DNA of 64,000 nucleotides. It comes from Polyodon spathula. Its lineage: Eukaryota > Chordata > Actinopteri > Acipenseriformes > Polyodontidae. The DNA lies in the NCBI RefSeq assembly GCF_017654505.1, contig NC_054572.1:3895414-3959413 (forward strand), read 5' to 3'. Positions 45,908 through 56,988 of this stretch are shown piece after piece (within the stretch, counting starts at the first letter, position 1; every line of letters starts with the position of its first letter). Below the pieces are notes generated by a model. That model saw only the letters and a list, made by a program, of their open reading frames with translations. It was not told the origin of the DNA and did no database searches. Both the position numbers and the translations under genes were made by a program.

Positions 45908-46410
45908 TAACACATATGTTCACTTTTTCTCATTTTAGTCAGAATTCTAGAGGCGGTATTCTGAACAAGCTGCAAGCAGGATTTCACACGTTTTGGGACA
46001 CCAGAAAAAAGTGCATTGCAATAATCAATTCTAGATGAAACAAAGGCATGCATTAATCTCTCGGCATCAGATACAGATGGTCTCAGTTTGGCTGTATTTC
46101 TCAAATGGTAAAAGATACTTTAGTAACTTCCCTAATATGAGACTCAAATGACAGATCAGGATCAAAGATGATCCCCAAACTCTTAATTTCTAGATTAAAT
46201 TTTTATGAGAGACTGCAAGGGTCAAGCTCATGTAATCCCACATTTCTTTTTAGTTGGTTCTGTGAGCCCACTAGCATAATCTCTGTTTTATCTGAATTCA
46301 ATATTAGAAAATTCTGTGACATCCAATGCTTGATGCCTGTAAGGCAAGTAGCTAAACACCCAGGCAGAAGACATTCCTTGCTTTAGGCACAAGTATAGCT
46401 GGGTATATAA
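45908..46410 (-). mobile_element. Internal L2-clade LINE fragment
   Basis: The minus strand reads SVSDAERLMHAFVSSRIDYC, NALFSGVPKRVKSCLQLVQN, ASRILTKMRKSEH. Broken frames further 5' equal the 32550-32820 part of the other copy. It begins almost where the copy at 43376-43845 stops, with about 85 bp of the family sequence missing, so the two are probably halves of one insertion. Confidence 0.78.
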
Positions 46411-46679
46411 TGGTAAATAATGAAAACAGGGTCACTTGTACTATAAGAATTCAATGTGAGGGAAGGAGGCTTAATGAGTATACAAAAATAATAACGAAAC
46501 AGGACAGCTATCTTTCTGTGGAACTGACAGAATGTACAAAAATATGACTTACTGTACAGAAAAGGCTCAATTCTATGTGTAATGAGAGAGCCCCGCTGAC
46601 AGGTGCGAGAGATATTTTTAAAAAGCGGCAAGTCAGCAAGTCTGTGTTCCTAGAGAGCATCAGAGCATCTTCTGCTGCA
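46411..46679. other. Short spacer, nothing seen
   Basis: No recognisable feature. Confidence 0.4.
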
Positions 46680-46694
46680 GAGAGAGAGCGAGAG

Positions 46695-46762
<68 letters not shown>

Positions 46763-46806
46763 TGAGAGAGAAAGAGAGACAGAGAGAGAGAGAGAGAGAA
46801 AGAGAG

Positions 46807-46852
<46 letters not shown>

Positions 46853-46853
46853 T
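46680..46853. repeat. (GA)n microsatellite, uninterrupted by any insertion
   Basis: About 170 bp of GA repeat with GAAAG, GAGTG and GAC breaks. Glu-Arg and Ser-Leu open frames are artefacts. Confidence 0.95.
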
Positions 46854-47449
46854 GATTTGAATGAACAAGGGAAACATGAACTAGAAATTGCATAGGGACA
46901 CGCTGCACTGGTCCATCTGCCTGCTTGCAGGAAGGGCCCAACGCCAGATGAATGAGCTGTTCCCCTGTGCCACCAACGCCTGTCGTTCCGAAAACGTATG
47001 TAAACCGTGTCATTGGAACACAAGCCCCAGCCAGGTCCAGTGAACAAGCCTCAGGTGGCAGAGCAGAGAGGCGTCAGAGCGCAACGTCCCCCAGAGCGGA
47101 GAGGCGTCAGAGCGCAACGTCCACCAGACCCCCTCCTATGCACATCGGAGTTTTTTGTTCCAGCAATTGACACCCCCTTGCATGCTAAAACATGCACTTG
47201 GCTTGCCAGAAAGAGGGTGGTAGTGCACCAAGCTGTGTGGGTGTGTGCGTGCGTCACTATGCATGTGAATCCCACCCCCTCTGTGATAAGCCATGTCCTG
47301 CCAATGATAACTGACTTAATTTGGATCCCTTTCTTCTGTTGCTCTCTCTCTATCTCATTCTACATATATAGAAAACTATGGAAGACCTGTAATTACTTTT
47401 GTATTGGAAACTGTAAGCTGTCTTTTTGCTGTAATTGAATCGTCTAGCC
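46854..47449. other. No gene; small direct duplication
   Basis: A 33-34 bp unit (GAGAGGCGTCAGAGCGCAAC…) is present twice at about 47064-47130. Confidence 0.5.
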
Positions 47450-48220
47450 CATTGCTTCTCAACCTGTGGGTTCTGAGTTGCTTCTAAGTGGGTCGCAGAT
47501 GCCTGTTTCCCAGCATAGTGAGTATTACTGTTTCCGTCTCAACATTGACATTAACACTTTTTTAACCTTATCTAATTTGACTGGAAAGCTAAAAGAGGGG
47601 AAAAAACTAAAGATGTAAAAAGTAGTTTAGAAATCAAGTTACATGGAGTGTATCGAAAACAAAAGAAAATACATAATAAAATTTAAACTAATTAGATTAG
47701 TAAATAAAAAAAAAAAAAAAAAAAAAAAATGTTTTTTTAAATGCGCTGGGCCTGACCAGGAAGCTGCCTCACCGTCAAATACAATGACAGGGCCGGCAGA
47801 AACCAACGGCACAGCGGAAAAGAAAAGAAAAATCGGTGTGGCGACCCGTCAATACGACAGATCTTATCTTCAGCTACTTCACTTCCAAAACTGAACCCAA
47901 ACCGCAGTGTGTCATTGCTGTGAAGTGCTTGCCATTGAAAGCATGCAACCGTGTAAACTCAAGAGGCATCAACACACGCAACACCTGGCTGCTGAAGGCA
48001 AACCTTTGGCTTATTTTGAATGGAAATTGGAGCAGATACAAATACCGATAAATATAGTTAGCAGCACTTTTACTGCATCTCAGAGTGCTTTGAAAGCTTC
48101 CTTTCAAGTTTCGCAGCATATAGCTAAATGTAAGAAAGCGTTGTTGATATGACCAGTTGCTATGGATATGTGTACCCAAGTGCTCTGAAAATCTGCTGCC
48201 AGGAAACTTAGGTGTATCCT

Positions 48221-48430
48221 GTTATCGAGTGATACTGAACACAGGATATCCCGTTATCGAGTGATACTGAACACAGGATATCCCGTTATCGAGTGATACT
48301 GAACACAGGAAATCCCGTTATCGAGTGATACTGAACACAGGAAATCCCGTTATCGAGTGATACTGAACACAGGAAATCACGTTATCGAGTGATACTGAAC
48401 ACAGGAAATCACGTTATCGAGTGATACTAA
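48221..48430. repeat. 32-bp tandem repeat inside the hAT gene, about 6.5 copies
   Basis: The unit is GTTATCGAGTGATACTGAAC then ACAGGATATCCC. Starts are exactly 32 bp apart (48221, 48253 … 48413). The last partial unit runs into transposase sequence (CGAGTGATACTAATCAC), so the array grew from coding DNA of the transposon. Confidence 0.93.
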
Positions 48431-49095
48431 TCACTGGAGGCTAACAGACTTTTCAAAAGACATTAAAGAGCAACTCGTGGATTTTGTGAAATCGAGTGAG
48501 TTGTTTGCCATTCAAATAGATGAGTGGGCAGGTGTAGCCGACTGTGCAGTAGGTTACTGCTGCAATGGTGGCAGGAGCATTTGCTCTGTAGTGCAGAACT
48601 CCCCACACAAATAACAGCCGGGGAGATGTCCAAGGTTTTGGACACATCTATGGTCGAAACCGCATTGGAATGGAAGAACTGTGTGGGAATTTCTACTGAT
48701 GGTGTGCCGCTGTGACGGGCAGAAAGTCAGGTTGTTCAGCGGATTTTGCAAGTAGCAAAAGATTGAACTGCACAACCATTGTTTTCTCCACAAAGAGGCC
48801 TTAGCATCAAAAAAGCAAAGCCCCCAACTGCATCCTGTATAACAGGCAGCTACAGAATGTGTATGCTTTATAAAAGCACCCCTCCTCAATGCTAGCTGTG
48901 CTGAAGTGCTGTTCAGGGAGATGGGAAGCAAACACATCCAAGTTTTATGCACACAAAGCTGTTGTATCGAGGAGTAAAGTGCTACGTTGTCTTTATGAGC
49001 TTCGTTTAGAGGTGCATTAGTTTTTGATGGATACAGAGTCTAATTTAGCAGAGGATTTTGTTGACACAGTGGCTTGCAAAACTCGGCTACCTGGC

Positions 49096-49550
49096 TGTGA
49101 ACAGGATGTCTGGTGGTGACGTCAGGCCAGGAAGTAGACAGACAGGACTGGTGAGTGAGTGCGCTGGTGTAACCAGCACGCGCAGCGATTGTTAATTGTA
49201 TATTTGTTTCTCCTCCTCTCTCCCCTTCTCCACTCTGAACATCCAACCCAGAGTGAGTGATTTGTGCCTCTATATATACAGCTGTGTCGGGATTCAGCTG
49301 CTAATTAATCATTCACTTGAATCTCAGCATGTGAACTCATTTGTGCAATCCCCATGCCCACATACTAATACATATTTTATCTGCATGTAAAGTGATTATG
49401 CAATCCCTGTGCCTAAATACAAATATACATTTTAAATCACTCGTGCTACATAACCCACATTATACCCCGTGCACCATACACACCAACAATAACACACCAC
49501 ATGAAACATAAAACACAAACATACGCCCAGGAGCAGGGCACCCTGCCACA
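49096..49550 (-). mobile_element. Solo LTR nested in the hAT element, perfect 5-bp TSD
   Basis: On the minus strand it begins TGTGGCAGGGTGCCCTGCTC and ends CATCCTGTTCACA (TG…CA). CTGGC flanks both sides (49091-49095 and 49551-49555). Removing the LTR and one CTGGC rejoins the hAT frame as GYLADIF. Its first 400 bp match the plus-strand LTR at 5757 (TATATTTGTATTTAGGCAC, TATATATAGAGGCAC etc.), but the 3' portion differs and is shorter. It therefore belongs to a related subfamily or is a deleted form. Confidence 0.9.
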
Positions 49551-50353
49551 CTGGCAGATATCTTCTGTCACCTCAACCAACTAAAGGTATCGCTTCCAGG
49601 CCATGAAGGAAACCTTTTTTTAGCACAATGACAACATCACAGCTTTATAAATAAAGCTGAAACTACGGGGGAAGGAGGTTACTGCTGGGAGTACTGATGT
49701 GTTTCCTCTCATGATTGAAACTTTTGGTGATCATGAAGCCCAGGATTTCCGACAGGTAAGAACAGAGGTTTAAACCACCTCTCTGCCCGCACAGCTCAAG
49801 TCGACGAGTATCTCCAAAGCGCTCCTACATTGAGTGGATTCGACACCCTTTTGCTACAGAGGTTGAGAGTCTTGACCTGGCTAGTGACTGTGAAAATGAG
49901 CTTCGAGAACTTTCTTGTGACGATCTATGAAAAGGAAATTTGTGGAGGTTTCTCTGCCACGACTTTGGATTCTGGTTAAATGTGAATATCCCAATGTTGC
50001 GCTGAAAGCCATCAAGCACTTGTTATCGTTTACAAAAGCGTATTTAGTTGAAATGGGATTTCCGTCATTGCAGCAATAAAAACAAAATACAAAAACAATC
50101 TGCACATGGGGATGACCTCAGAGTGAGAGACTCACCCATAACACCTCACTGGAGAAAGCCTACTGAGGACAAGCAGTGATACCTTTGAATTACTTTATAG
50201 TATTTATAAAATGTACTGTTTTAAGTTTATTTATTTATTTATTATTTATTTATAATATCACTCTACATACAAGGCTTTGTTTTTACTGCAGCTTCCGTAG
50301 AAAAATACAGAAGTGTGTCTCCAAAATAAAAGGAGAGAACCACTGCTCTACCC

Positions 50354-52055
50354 ACCCAAAGTGTTATACCAAATATACTATACCAAACAAAGAACACACA
50401 GTAGATATAATCAGAACAATCAACACGTTTAAGGGTTTACACTATATCACTATAACCACCTTGACAGTGAAATACTTGTGTGATGAATCAATTTGCTATA
50501 GTAAGTATTTAATAGGCAAGCAGGGTTATAAGGGAGAAACCTGTTACAGTACTCGCGTCTCGCTGGTCACCACACAGGTCGAATAGCAAGTGCTGGGAGT
50601 TTTGTTCAGATTTACAATTACAATTTTTCCAAGATAACAGTGAAGGCATTGCTGCACCGCTCAGCAGAGGTGCCTCCCAGCTGTGAAGGAAGGCATTTCC
50701 TTGTCAAGGGTGTGTTACTTTGTTAGCTTACATTGTGCAGGGTCCTTCACCTGCAGTGGCTTATCTTGAGTGCAGCGAAAATGTCAAGTCAGATCAATCC
50801 TATTCTATTCCTTCTTGCTTAACCAGGATGAGAACCTATTGATATCATTGCAAGCAGCAACCCCACTCAGTCAGTTGCAAATTAATGAATAATTCAACTG
50901 GTTCCCTAATCTTTACAGTGTATATCACTTGATTCCCTGCAATGTACTCCTCCTGCTCATGCTCTACTCTTTGTCCTGAACAAGCCTGGCCTTTTTATAA
51001 AAAGTTGACATTTCAGCACTGTACAGTATACTCATTTAAGAACAATACTAATAGAAAAAAATATACTATGGTTTAAAAGACAACAAACACACATTGCCCA
51101 TTATGGCCCGCTGGGTCACTAGGCAACCATTCCCAAAATTGGTTAATTGATTGTCAATTTGGAGGATTGGCCACCTGTATAAAAAGGGAGCTATCACCAT
51201 CACCCTCACCAGCACCATTCTTCAACCCTTCTTTTCTGCCTATATTTTGGTGAATAAAGCAAGGTCCTTAAAAAAAGCCCAGATCGCTCTATCCCTGAAT
51301 ATTATGTAATAGCAGTAAATCTATTTTTCTGCTTTGTGTCATTGCCTGTGAGACTAACAGTTGAGTGATGGTTAAGGCAAAGTGTGCACTCTATGATCAA
51401 GTGCAAATTACGACAAAGTGATGAAAATCAAGACAACGTCAATGTAGCCGTTTGGTATACAATACTACTAGTGATTGAAGTGCCAGGTCTGTGTATTGCC
51501 CCTGCCAGTGAGTTGGTTAAAGAAGCATTTACAATTCAAACCAGTCTGCAATTCTTCTGTCTTTTATCAAACCGGGTGTTCCAGGCACAGTGGGAGCATG
51601 AGATTGAAATGCATCCTAGTATGAGTCCTATAATGGGAACTGTTTAGTATTTCATGAATATGCTCATAGTTCAATTGTATTTACTGCCATTTTTCAACAG
51701 TTAATGGTAACATCTTCTATAGCTTGATACAATTAATTCAGCAGTATTTGACTTGCCATGTCTGAGTGATTGACTCAGGGATTGATTAGCTTAGGCTCGA
51801 GTGCAAGGGAGTGAGAACAAAGATGGTGGCTGTAACTGCTGTTTAGCTGTGTATAAATCTGCATGAATTATCCAGCAAAGAATTTTAAGAATCCAACACC
51901 CTCGGTGCAGTCATGATTAGCACACTTAATATTCTACATCAATATGAATAATAATATTAACACACTTCATATTCTACATCAATATGAATAATAATATTTA
52001 GAATATGTTATAGTGTAAAGCTATTCACCAAGATTTAACCGTACAGTATACACCT
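50354..52055. other. No gene; possible small LTR at about 51080-51300
   Basis: TGTATAAAAAGGGAGC near 51176 and AATAAAGCAAGGTCC near 51253, with intervening C-rich sequence, look like a TATA box and poly(A) signal of a short LTR. There are no confirmed edges, TSD or second copy. The remainder is featureless. Confidence 0.35.
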
Positions 52056-52290
52056 AGTTAACCTAACGCCAGCCCTGACAGTAATATAAAATATACACCT
52101 CAAACTCTGCCTAGGGCACTAGTTAACCTAACGCCAGCCCTGACAGTAATGTACAACATACACCTCAAACTCTGCCTAGGGCACTAGTTAACCTAACGCC
52201 AGCCCTGACAGTAATGTACAACATACACCTCAAACTCTGCCTAGGGCACTAGTTAACCTAACGCCAGCCCTGACAGTAATGTACAGTATT
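52056..52290. repeat. 65-bp tandem repeat, about 3.6 copies
   Basis: The unit is AGTTAACCTAACGCCAGCCC, TGACAGTAATGTACAACATA, CACCTCAAACTCTGCCTAGG, GCACT. Starts are at 52056, 52121, 52186 and 52251. Copies are almost identical. Confidence 0.95.
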
Positions 52291-53922
52291 TGGCTTTGTA
52301 GGGAATGTAACAAAATGATGAATAGCTGACTTGATGCTGTGCAGACCCTTGCATTCATTTTCTGGGCTCCTCTGTCTGATTACCACTGTATTTACAAAGA
52401 AAATGTCTATCAGTTAGGACAGAAATGGGTTGGTGAAGGCTTAATTAGCTGATTAACATTTTGTAAAACAGTACATGCATATATAATTCATTGTTATTGC
52501 TACTAACATAAAAAAAAAGGGTTTTCAGAATTAGACTTAATTAGACTGTTTAGACTAAATTAGATTAATTTACTTTCCAAAAATTTGTGAAAACCTGAAC
52601 TATGCAATATATACATGGTTCATTAAAAATCATTTATGAATACAGCCCTATATGTTTCTTTTAATGATATACCAACTCTGTAGGCTTCTCGGTTTTCAGT
52701 TAAGATGGAGAAAAAACTGTAGAATATATATTTTTAAAAAGTATAAAAGCAGAGGAATATAAAGGTTGTATTCTCCTTGCATTTATATACTTCTCATCAT
52801 TAGAACTAAAAGCTTGCTCTTGACTGCAAATAATGAAGAGTACTAGAAATAAAAAGAGAGTGCCAGTCTATTTTTATCATATGCCTCACAGCCATTTCCA
52901 TGATTAGATTTTTGAAAAGCAGGCAATTTATGTAAAAAAATTCATAATTTTAACAGACTTGTGACCTGTTGCGTGTTACATAACCAGAGCCAGGGCTCCA
53001 TTGAAAAAGTAAATGACAGCGCATGTGACCGTGTCTACTCAAGCACTGTATATAGAGCTGCACATCAGGTCTGGAACACTACAATGTGATCTATACACAC
53101 ACACACATGCACACACACACACAGCGTAATTTAGATGGGAGGGCTGCAGGGGACACGCCCCCCTCACATTTCAGGAGTACTAAAACTTGTATTTTACAAT
53201 CACTTATTGGTATAATCACTAGTCAGTATAGAAGTCAATGGGAAGATAAATGGAATCGAATCCGAATCATCAGATGGTGTTTTACTACAAGGATCTGGAT
53301 CGGCCTCCACTGATTCGTAATGTTAATCTGCACACACCTTAACTAGGGAAACTGACCAATGAGAAGTTAACATACATGGAGCGTAGGCTGACATCAGCCT
53401 GAGATCATCGTAATGATGATGCACTCTGTTGCTGTATCCAAAACGCAAGGAAATGGTTTAAGTTTGTAATTCACTATAGCTTGTGTTATTTACTAATGTT
53501 ATCACACTGAGGCTTCTGTCTGCTTACAGTGTAACTTTTCATTTTTAATTGAAACAGTAAACTTAAAACAGAAAAATGACCTTTGTGAAAATAAATGTAG
53601 ACATCAATAAAAACTGAATACATTACCAAGAACTTTTTACATAATTATAATTTCAAATTTCACATTTGCACAGCTGCTGATATAAATGCAGTTTGTCTAT
53701 GCTGATGGTACTGCCCTGCTTTATATAAGACCCCTGGATCTACGGATTGAAGGACCCAAGGTACTGAATGTATAAGTATGCAGAGTTATTATCTCAGGCC
53801 ATCAATGCCAACACTCTTAATACAGCTCCTCTAGAGATTTCTTTTCTCCTTTTCCCAAGAAAACTAGCTGACACAAGCAATAAGAACAAAGAGCTGGGTG
53901 ATCATGGTGCATGATTGTGGAA
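52291..53922. other. No gene seen
   Basis: AT-rich, short frames only. A small (CA)n lies at 53094-53122. Confidence 0.5.
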
Positions 53923-55107
53923 TACTAAGCACTGGACAGAAGAGCTTCAGTGGAGCAGACACTAAGCACTGGACAGAAGAGCTTCAGTGGAGCAGACATT
54001 AAGCACTGGACAGAAGAGCTTCAGTGGAGCAGACATTGAGCACTGGACAGAAGAGCTTCAGTGGAGCAGACACTAAGCACTGGACGGGTGAGCTTCAGTG
54101 GAGCAGACACTAAGCAATGGACAGAAGAGCTTCACTGGAGCAGACATTAAGCACCGGACAGAAGAGCTTCAGTGGAGCAGACATTAAGCACTGGACAGAA
54201 GAGCTTCAGTGGAGCAGACATTAAGCACTGGACAGAAGAGCTTCAGTGGAGCAGACATTAAGCACTGGACAGAAGAGCTTCAGTGGAGCAGACATTAAGC
54301 ACTGGACAGAAGAGCTTCAGTAGAGCAGACATTAAGCACTGGACAGAAGAGCTTCAGTGGAGCAGACACTAAGCACTGGACAGAAGAGCTTCAGTGGAGC
54401 AGACATTAAGCACTGGACAGAAGAGCTTCAGTGGAGCAGACACTAAGCACTGGACAGAAGAGCTTCAGTGGAGCAGACACTAAGCACTGGACAGAAGAGC
54501 TTCAGTGGAGCAGACACTAAGCACTGGACAGAAGAGCTTCAGTGGAGCAGACACTAAGCACTGGACAGAAGAGCTTCAGTGGAGCAGACACTAAGCACTG
54601 GACAGAAGAGCTTCAGTGGAGCAGACACTAAGCACTGGACAGAAGAGCTTCAGTGGAGCAGACATTAAGCACTGGACAGAAGAGCTTCAGTGGAGCAGAC
54701 ACTAAGCACTGGACAGAAGAGCTTCAGTGGAGCAGACACTAAGCACTGGACGGGTGAGCTTCAGTGGAGCAGACACTAAGCAATGGACAGAAGAGCTTCA
54801 GTGGAGCAGACATTAAGCACTGGACAGAAGAGCTTCAGTGGAGCAGACACTAAGCACTGGACAGAAGAGCTTCAGTGGAGCAGACACTAAGCACTGGACA
54901 GAAGAGCTTCAGTGGAGCAGACACTAAGCACTGGACAGAAGAGCTTCAGTGGAGCAGATACTAAGCACTGGACAGAAGAGCTTCAGTGGAGCAGATACTA
55001 AGCACTGGACAGAAGAGCTTCAGTGGAGCAGATACTAAGCACTGGACAGAAGAGCTTCAGTGGAGCAGATACTAAGCACTGGACAGGAAAGCTTCAGTGC
55101 AGCGCAA
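53923..55107. repeat. 37-bp minisatellite, about 32 copies
   Basis: The unit is ACTAAGCACTGGACAGAAGA then GCTTCAGTGGAGCAGAC. There are two recurring variants: CATTAAG or CACTAAG at the start, and GACGGGTGAGC in two units about 700 bp apart. The GACGGGTGAGC…CAATGGACAG pair (about 54080-54120 and 54750-54790) points to duplication of a multi-unit block. There are no spacers, so it is not a CRISPR array. Confidence 0.97.
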
Positions 55108-55923
55108 TGGGATGCCTCAGTCAAGACAATGCTGCGCCATGTTTCAAAGTCATTTTTGCTGAGACCCCCAATTCCCCAAATCTACAGGGTAATTGGAAAG
55201 AAGAAGAATAGGAACATCTCTGTCAATAGGATTTGTGTGAGAAGGGGAGGTAGCCTGGTCTTTGTAAAACATTAGGATTTTTTGTAGCCTTGGATACGGA
55301 AATCAATTGGGACTGAAACTCACTTGAATCGGGGAGATTTAGATCTTATAAATTACATAACACACTTCAGCGAGGCCATTGGCATAGCAGTTTATTAAGT
55401 GTTAATATATGAGGAATAGCCTTATTAACCAAGTTAGGTAATTAATTAGTCTGTAAGATACATTGTGGGGATTTTCAAAAGGTAGTAAATGATAACTCCA
55501 GTGTTAATCAACAAATTGGTGTGTAGCATTGATTTCAGCTTTTTCAAGTGGTTGTTATGGCTATTTAGTTATTAAATAATTGTGATAATGTTAATATCTT
55601 AGCAAGCAGTTCTTCTTTTGACTGTTTCTTTTGTTTGAGTGGGAATTTAAAAATCAAATTATTGGAGTTCTCTTTATACAGAATCACGCAAAGCATATAC
55701 TAACAATGTAAGCAAACAAAAAACTCAGCTCCTCAGTGAGAAGCAATAACTAAACCTTTTAGTTATCTTTTAACTACCCCCTTCTACAAGTCAGACAGCT
55801 GTTTACTGACAAAACAAAACACAACTTAAACCTGGCAATACTAATCACTGAATCTGGTGAAATATTGCTTCCCCCAGGTAGAACACCAGCCTTCAACCTC
55901 TGTCCAGCATGCCCTGGTCTCTC
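55108..55923. other. No gene seen
   Basis: AT-rich spacer, no recognised family. Confidence 0.45.
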
Positions 55924-56163
55924 TGTAGGTCGTAGCCCTTACACTGCTCACGCTAGGAAAAAACATGCTCTTATGTGTCTATATGAAAACATTATCTCAA
56001 ATGGCCGACCCTGTGGAACTCTGGGAATTGTAGTCTTCTCTGACATTGGCAATTTACTTGTGTGACGCAAATTCAGTGGAGAGGATAGAGGCTCCTCATC
56101 ACTCTCGGACCAATATACACACCCTCCACCACTTCCTCATATATTTTATACTTCACTTTGTCA
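55924..56163 (-). repeat. 3' LTR of the Gmr1-like element
   Basis: On the minus strand it starts TGACAAAGTGAAGTATAAAA and ends with ACCTACA. CTGGGGGAGAGGA (56164-56176) precedes it as the polypurine tract. It matches the plus-strand LTR at 61290-61538 over its length, with diverged positions and one short indel. Confidence 0.78.
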
Positions 56164-56179
56164 TCCTCTCCCCCAGCTC

Positions 56180-56627
56180 AGACCTACTGGGATGAGCAAA
56201 CTTGGTGAACAAACAATGAACAGGTGACAACTCATCAGCATTTCCTTGCAAAAGGCCAGCACTGTGTTCAATTGTAAAATTGAATGCCTCTAGGCTTAAA
56301 AAACACCTTCCGATGTGGTTACGGTAGCATTTTTCTCTTTATTATTCTTCATCCAAGTTAGGCGAGCATGGTCATAATTAGTTTAAAACATCTGCCCAGT
56401 AGGTAATATTTAAGTGCTTCCAGAGCCCACTTCATTACTAAACATTCTTTTTCCACTATAGCGTAGTTTTTTTCTTGTGGAATGAGTTTCCTTCTTAAAA
56501 ACATTGCAGGGTGCTCCTCACCCTGGACCTGTTGGGAAAGCACTGCCCCTACCACTACGTCAGAAGCATCATTCTGTACCATGAATTCTTTATCAAAATT
56601 TGACGTAGCTAATAGTGGCTGTCTCAA
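56180..56627 (-). pseudogene. RNase H domain of gypsy pol, broken
   Basis: The minus strand reads LLATSNFDKEFMVQNDASDV, GAVLSQQVQGEEHPAMFLRR, KLIPQEKNYAIVEKECLVMK, WALEALKYYLLGRCFKL: the Ty3/gypsy RNase H with its DAS aspartate and the EKE glutamate. A one-base shift follows. The next frames read DHARLTWMKNNKEKNATVT and SLEAFNFTIEHSAGLLQGNA-DELS, the usual end of the domain. RNase H removes RNA from the RNA:DNA hybrid during replication. After DELS only about 25 residues remain before the purine tract. Confidence 0.82.
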
Positions 56628-56757
56628 AAAAAAAAATTAAACAACATGTGTAAAATAAACAGCGCGTGTGAAAATAAATTGGACCTGATGCGCCTGACAA
56701 GCGCTGAATAAATGTATTGCAAAGATTTAAACTTTTACATTTGCTCTTACTTTACTT

Positions 56758-56823
56758 GCATGGACCTCTCAGAACTACATTTCCAGGAGGATGATAGGAA
56801 ATGTAGTTCTGAGAAGTCCATGC
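56758..56823. repeat. Foldback hairpin within the gypsy pol region
   Basis: Arms of 27 bp (56758-56784 and 56797-56823; CATGGACCTCTCAGAACTAC… and its complement) with one mismatch flank a 12-bp loop. Weaker inverted similarity continues outward (TTTAAACTTTTACATT against AATTTAAAAGTTTG), so it may be the centre of a MITE-like foldback element that replaced part of RT. Confidence 0.75.
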
Positions 56824-56988
56824 GGGTACATTGGAAGCCATCTTGAGGCAGGGAATGTAATTTAAAAGTTTGAAAAGTGGTCAAAATGTAAAAAAAATAA
56901 ATAAATAAACAATACACACACCTTAAGTAAACAGTTATAGCAACACATGGGAACATGTAACACAATAAAATAAAAAGGTCCTTATCTA

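Larger units (their letters stand above)
47760..50085 (+). pseudogene. ZBED5-like hAT transposase, broken
   Basis: Pieces occur in family order. The BED zinc finger is at about 47870-47970: QCVI, one frameshift, then CEVLAIESMQPCKLKRH and HTQH (C2-H2). Next comes EGKPLAYFEWKLEQI and an ALKASFQVSQHIAKCKKA block (to 48145). Then DFVKSSELFAIQIDEWAGVA (48480-48539), EWKNCVGISTDGVP (about 48669-48713), YLADIF-HLN across the LTR gap, and the C-terminal dimerisation part LPRLWILVKCEYPNVALKAI, KHLLSFTKAYLVEMGFPSLQ (49950-50078), followed by TAA. BED domains bind DNA; hAT transposase cuts and joins element ends. Stops, frameshifts, a 32-bp tandem expansion and the LTR make this a pseudogene. Confidence 0.82.
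47450..50345 (+). mobile_element. hAT DNA transposon, full length but dead, with a nested solo LTR
   Basis: The left end is CATTGCTTCTCAACCTGTGG. The right end, reverse complemented, is CAGTGGTTCTCTCC, both close to the CAGTGGTTCTCAA ends of ZBED5/Charlie-like hATs. The flanks GTCTAGCC (47442-47449) and CTCTACCC (50346-50353) agree at 6 of 8 positions, giving the expected 8-bp TSD with an nTCTAnCC core. Inside lie BED finger, catalytic and dimerisation regions of a transposase with many breaks. A 455-bp solo LTR interrupts it. Without the LTR the element is about 2.4 kb. Confidence 0.85.

Noticed and set aside
51384..51647. 87-codon open frame
   Set aside because: No recognisable domain, no repeat or gene context, and length expected by chance.
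53923..55107. CRISPR-like regular repeats
   Set aside because: Units are contiguous with no unique spacers, and the context is eukaryotic.
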